Shown: positions 35,301 through 41,300 of the stretch, one piece after another
How positions within the stretch are numbered: the first letter of the stretch is position 1
How the letters are laid out: each line of letters starts with the position of its first letter
DNA from: Cordylochernes scorpioides
Taxonomy: Eukaryota; Arthropoda; Arachnida; Pseudoscorpiones; Chernetidae
Direction: 5' to 3'
DNA length: 64,000 bases
Assembly (NCBI GenBank): GCA_030710605.1
Contig: CP092879.1
Location: 42,799,215-42,863,214 of the forward strand
Notes under the pieces: generated by a model
What the model was told of the DNA's origin: nothing
The model's input: only the letters and a program-made list of their open reading frames with translations
Databases searched by the model: none
Made by a program: the position numbers and the translations under genes

Positions 35301-38300
35301 ATAAAAATATCATTTTTTTTTACCAATATTTCAGTTGGCTGAACGCCAACCTTTATCAAGGTTATAACATGTTTAATGCGTGTCAACAACACGCATGAGA
35401 TTGACACGCATTAAATATGTTATAATACCTTGATAAAGGTTGGCGTTCAGCCAACTGAAATATTGGTAAAATAAATGATATTTTGATTCAATATATGCTT
35501 TTTTAATTAAAGATTTATTTATGGATTGCTCTATTTTCAAAACATAGAACTCTAGGTCAATGTTTCTCAACCTCTTTTAACCCATGAACTTATCATTGTA
35601 GTAAGGTCAATAGAAAATTTATTTATTCCTTATTAGGAAAGATATCTTGCGATCCCTCCTATTGTAAATTGTTTTATTAAGAAAATAAAAATAGGCTTCA
35701 AAAATAGTTCAAAGTGTAATGTATTCATTCTCCCGCCACTTGATGTTGAGTTCTATGTATGTTCATGTCGTGGTGTACAGCTGTCACTGTCCTGTGGGGT
35801 TCGAGGGTGACCGCTGCGAGGTGAACATCGACGATTGCTTCGAGAACAAGTGTGAACACAACTCTACCTGCGTGGACCTCGTACAGGAATACTCGTGCCA
35901 GTGTACGCCTGGATATACTGGTGAGTCCCTACGATATCTTTAGACGAATCAAAATATCAATTGATTTAAATTTCCTGGATATTAATCAAATAAATGCCAC
36001 ATGTTTCTGGAGATGTGTTTCTTTATCTTTATTAAATGTAATCTCAAGCTTTCAGGCATCTCTTCTACAGGAGTTCTTTGGAGTGTACTTTGTTTTTATT
36101 CCCAGAGAACGTGGTATAAGCTATGATAATCATAATGGTATAGGTTTACGATTATTCATAAGTTCAAATGTACCGAATTCTCTAAAAATGTAGAAAGAAA
36201 TTTACTGCTGCACTTACAAGATGCTAGATCCCTATTCTGTTATATACTTGCCCTCACTGAGATGAATTACAGAGAGAGAGAGATTCGTTCAAGAAATATA
36301 AAGCAATAACGAGCTATCTATATATAGGAAATGAAATCATTAAGACACGAATGTTTAATTGCTTGATGCAAATATTATATGTAATTCTACTGTCCTAAAA
36401 GCTTATATCCATAGTTTGATTAAATACTGTAGTGTGTATTTAGATGCTTAGATATTTGTAGAAATGAAAATATCCTCTTTGCATACTCAATTATTGCTTT
36501 AGGAATATATTTGCTAAATATAAATATGTAGTGGCATCCATTTAAAGTATTTATATAGCCGGTATTTATTAGGAATGTCTTTGAATAAGCAGTTGAATGA
36601 TACGGTTATTCGTTTTTTATGATGATGTATTCATAAAGGCTTTTCTATAATATATATATATATAAGTGTCTAATGACAATATGTGTGGTAATCTTGAATG
36701 CTACCAATGTGTATGTCCTCAGGGAACTACTGTGAGACCAAGATCAACTACTGTACGAAGGAGTTCAACCCGTGCAAGAATGGTGCTACCTGCATTGATC
36801 ATGTCACCCACTACAGGTAGGAACATTACATCTAAAGGTACTGCGCTTAAATAAGCTTTCATTTTTACCAAGTATTTGAAATAATTTTTTCTAATGCAAT
36901 TAAGATGATGCACTAATTTTCAACAACAGTAATCTCCAACAGCATCTTCGCAAAAAAGTTGTTTTTTTTTTAATCACTTTTAGATATTTCGAAGGGAAGG
37001 AGCTTCGATTTCATAACATCCTACGAAAGAGTGATCGGAGACAGCTACGTGACAAAGCCAAAGGACATGACACGCCCCTGAAGGGCCCTCTTTTGGGGCT
37101 TTTTATAGGTGACCCCTCCCCGGGTCAACCAAACAGATGTTTGTATACAGGTTAGATTTTTGTTTGAATTGTCAAAACTGGTGTTATAGCTAATTCTTTA
37201 TCATCATTAGTAATTGTTTTTACTAGGGTGATGCACGGTGCCATTATTCTGAATGTATAAATAACGGGAGAGGTGCCTCTTCTGATACATATAGGTAAAT
37301 TATTGGTCAGTTTGGTGAACATGTGAACATCGAAATGTGTGACGTAACCTAAGGTTTGACATCTAGCTATATAGCTATGTGACAAGTAGAAGTATGTGAG
37401 ATCCCGGGGCTGTGCAGCTGCGCCTGTCCGGAGGGCTACACGGGGGAGAACTGCACGCGGCAAGCCTGCCAGTGCCAGAACGGGGGACGGTGCCACGAGG
37501 AGAGCGGGCGGTGCGAGTGTCCGGCGGGTTGGGCGGGTGACCGCTGCGAGCTGGAGCCCGCCGTGCTCTACCCACGCACCAGTCCCTGCTCGGCCCACGA
37601 CTGCCAGAACGGCGGACTCTGCTTCCAACCGCTATCCGGAGACTATCAGTGCCGCTGCCAGCCTGGCTACGCCGGCCGCTACTGCGAGATCCTGGGATCG
37701 CTGTCTTTCGAGGCCGGTGGCTACGTGGAGCTGGACTCCCTGGGTCCGACCCGAGCACCCGTCAACCTCACCCTGGTGTTCGCCACACGGAACGGACAGT
37801 CGGGGATCCTGGCCTACAGCGCGGGACAGCTGGGACACGTCGCCGCAGAGCTCTTCCAGGTCTGTAACTTACTAGCGAAGGAATCGCAAAACTGATTTAC
37901 AACAAGAATTTGAAGACCATTAGACAATTTGTGATTATATGATGACCAATCTGGCGCGTTGAACTGTATCTACATTTTGTTATTACACTTTTTCTAATTA
38001 TGATACATATTAAAAATCTAGTGTATATTGCTACATATATCTAAAGGAATTATGACAATAATTGAAGTGTCCAATGACGCAGGGCCGGGTCCGAGCAAGC
38101 TACGACGTGGGCAACCACCCGGTGTCAACCATGTTCAGCTATGAGACAGTAGCGGACGGACGTCCCCACTCCCTGCAGCTGCTGCTCCAGGGGAAGAACC
38201 TCAGCATGCGGGTGGACCAAGCACCGGCCCGCACCGTCGTGAACGAGGGCAAGCGGGAGTTCCTGGAGCCGGCGGGGGCGCTCTTCCTGGGCGGTGTGCC

Positions 38301-41300
38301 CCCGGACGTGGCGGCCATGGCAGCGCGGCAGTGGCACCTGCGGAACGCCACCTCCTTCGATGGTAGGAACGCTGTCCTTCAAACATTGGCTCATTTTGGT
38401 GGAATAAGTCACAGCTGTGATTGCCAACCGTACTCATACAATTGTGAACAGTCCTCGAGTTTTACTTTGTCAAAGTTACTTTGTACGGTTTACACACATA
38501 AAAAAGGAAGTAGGGCCTAAATTAAAAGTAGCTTAACACAGAGAAAACGCGTACACTCAGAAATACAACAAAAAAAGGAAGGACGTAAATAAAACCACAC
38601 GATTATTTATAACAAAACCAGTACTTATCTTTTATTGCAGCGTTGATAAGGAGTGTACCGGGGTTACACAGGTATGAGGAGATCACTAGACACGGACACA
38701 GAGAAAGCTTCAAGCGTCTCCACAGAATAACTCCTGGCAGTCCACATGGTCACATTCGTCAAATGAGAGAAGGCGTGGGAGATCAGTTCACTTAACAAAT
38801 AAACATACAATACTCTTCCGACAAAACACTGAGAAGCTTAAAACTTCTTATGTTTGTCAAAATAATTTGACCTCTGTTCATATAGGTAAATATTTCAAGA
38901 TAGCCATTGCCATTTATAGGAATAAACATCAACTTTGATTTGCTTCAATATATTGATCCCACAAACCTCCCTTTTTGCCAATAAAATATGAATCAACATT
39001 TAGCTCCGTGATCAGGACACGTCTTTGTAATCATTCTTTAGGGAGACATCTGGTGTCTGTATGTAGAAATCTCCTCCAAGCCAACCACCGGTTGATGCAG
39101 GATGTCTGCAAGCCATGCTACTGAACGGTCAGCCCCTGGACGCTCTCAAGTCCCACGCGCGGCCCCGGACCTCCCCCGGGTGTCCGGGCTGGGACCCCCC
39201 AGCCTGTCTGGATCATCGCTGCAAGAAGGGCCGCTGTGTACCGGCGGACGAAGGCTACGAGTGCCACTGCCGACAAGGCTGGTCAGGCCCCTACTGCGAT
39301 AAGGGTAAGTTCTTATCTCTGTCTAGACCCCCCTCCCCCGCTTACTCGAGTTTGTCCTTCTCAGGATAGGAATCAAAAGTGTTCCAGACTTAATTCTGGT
39401 CATCTATGGACAATGACTTTCCAGAATGGCTGCTAGGTTTTCCCACTATTTACTAAGTGCATTTCTCAATCTGTAACCCCAAAACATATTATTGACTGTA
39501 TTGACTCATCAATTGATGAGCTCTACTCATCCCCAGAAGGCACCATCAACAAGCTCTACAAGCTTGATACCTTGATATGATTGAGTGGAGATAAGAAAGA
39601 AGAGGTTAGGAATGTAAGGAAACCCTAACAGTGGGAGTGAAGCTGATATACAGGCTGTATAGAGACACGTTCAGTATAACACGCGATATTCAAAGTTCTC
39701 TCTTTACGAAGAATTCCTCTTCAATATACCGATATAAAGACTCCGATATTACGGTGGCTTGGTAGATTACACTTGAGAGACCTCTGGGTGGGTTCACCTC
39801 TGATGAGCCAGCAAGCCCTCTCTTTATTTCACCATAGCAGAGGGTGAAAGCAGTATGATTTGTTATATTAAATAATAATAAAATTAACATTTTTGCGCTA
39901 TAAAATAAGGTAAAGATCTGATATTTTGTCTTTGGCCTGAAACTTCATGTTTGAGGATTCGTGACCCCTTTACCTGCGATCCCAAAACTCCATTGTTGAA
40001 AGTCTAAGGATTACTCCAGGAATACTCCAGCAACTAAGCGTTAAACAAAAAGCCATCGATTGACCGTCTCCGCAAACAAACGGACACGGGACGGTGACAA
40101 AGCTACTATACTCACTTTGGCAAATTTAGAGTGCCCACCTCTAAAGGGACATTAGCCCAAAACCATGGTTTCTAGGTGGGCGCTCTAAAATTTCCATAGC
40201 TGGCGTAGTGACTCTTTCACCGACTTGAGTCTACTAGTTTGCGGAGACGGTCAATATGTAGCAGTTATTAAATAATTAAACAGGTTTCTAAATATGAGAT
40301 TCTCTTAATTTTATTATATCAGTCTCAAGCTTTCGGGTATCTCTGCCTTTCTACAGGAGAACATGAATAAACGAATAGAATGCCGCCTGAAGCTAAAATT
40401 TTAGCAGTTTAGCATTAGGCGACGTTTTATTCGTGTATTTATGTTCTCCTGTAGAAGGACAGAGATGCCCGAAAGCTTGAGACTGCTTTAATAAAATGAA
40501 ATTAAACTCATATCCAGAAACTTGTTTAATTATTTAGTTTATTTCTTGAAATTAAAGTAACTTCGGCCAGTAAATATTTTTATTACCTCGACGTTTCGAC
40601 AAAAATCTTTTGTCCTCGTCAGGAGCGAACAAAAATTAAAACATTTGGCAAAGCGTTAAAAACGAGGACAAAAGATTTTTGTCGAAATGTCGGGTTAATA
40701 AAAAGATTCACTGGCCGAATTATCTTTAATTTTAAGAACTATGAATGCCGGCCAGTCAGCCTCTATCTTTACGATATTTAATTTATAATACAATATAATG
40801 AGGCTTATGATTGTAAAACGACATTTGAAAATTATCCCGCATGTGTTTCTTTTGAACGAAAAATCGAAATTCATTTTAAGGAGAAACAACGATTATTTCA
40901 AACTTAATGATGAAGTATGAAAGGATGAATTGTGAAGAGTAATGATAAACGGAAACATAAAAGTGTCAAGGGATGGGAATCGAACCCACAGTGTTCCGCT
41001 TACCGGGCAGATGCCATGTCCACTAGGCTACCTTGGATATATTTCTCCGTTCGTAAATAATATATAAAGTTATATTTAATTTATGTCCAGTAGATTTAAA
41101 TCAATATATAGTACTTATTTTAAGCGTTTATCTTGATGGATGTCCTTTCGTTTTATAAATCAATATCCTCTAATTTCGACGGTGTTTAAAGTTATCCGTT
41201 CATCTTTCCCAAGGTGATAGGAAGAGTGTAGCAATACCATGACAATGGGGGAGGTCTGAGAGGGCTCGGTCTGCAGAGACGGGGCCAGCGCTAACAGCGG

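Noticed and set aside
37375-37875. Several long open frames on both strands across 37.1-38.5 kb
   Set aside because: They are by-products of the GC-rich Slit exons; only the frame continuing EGF4-6 and LamG has recognisable domains and fits the splice phases.
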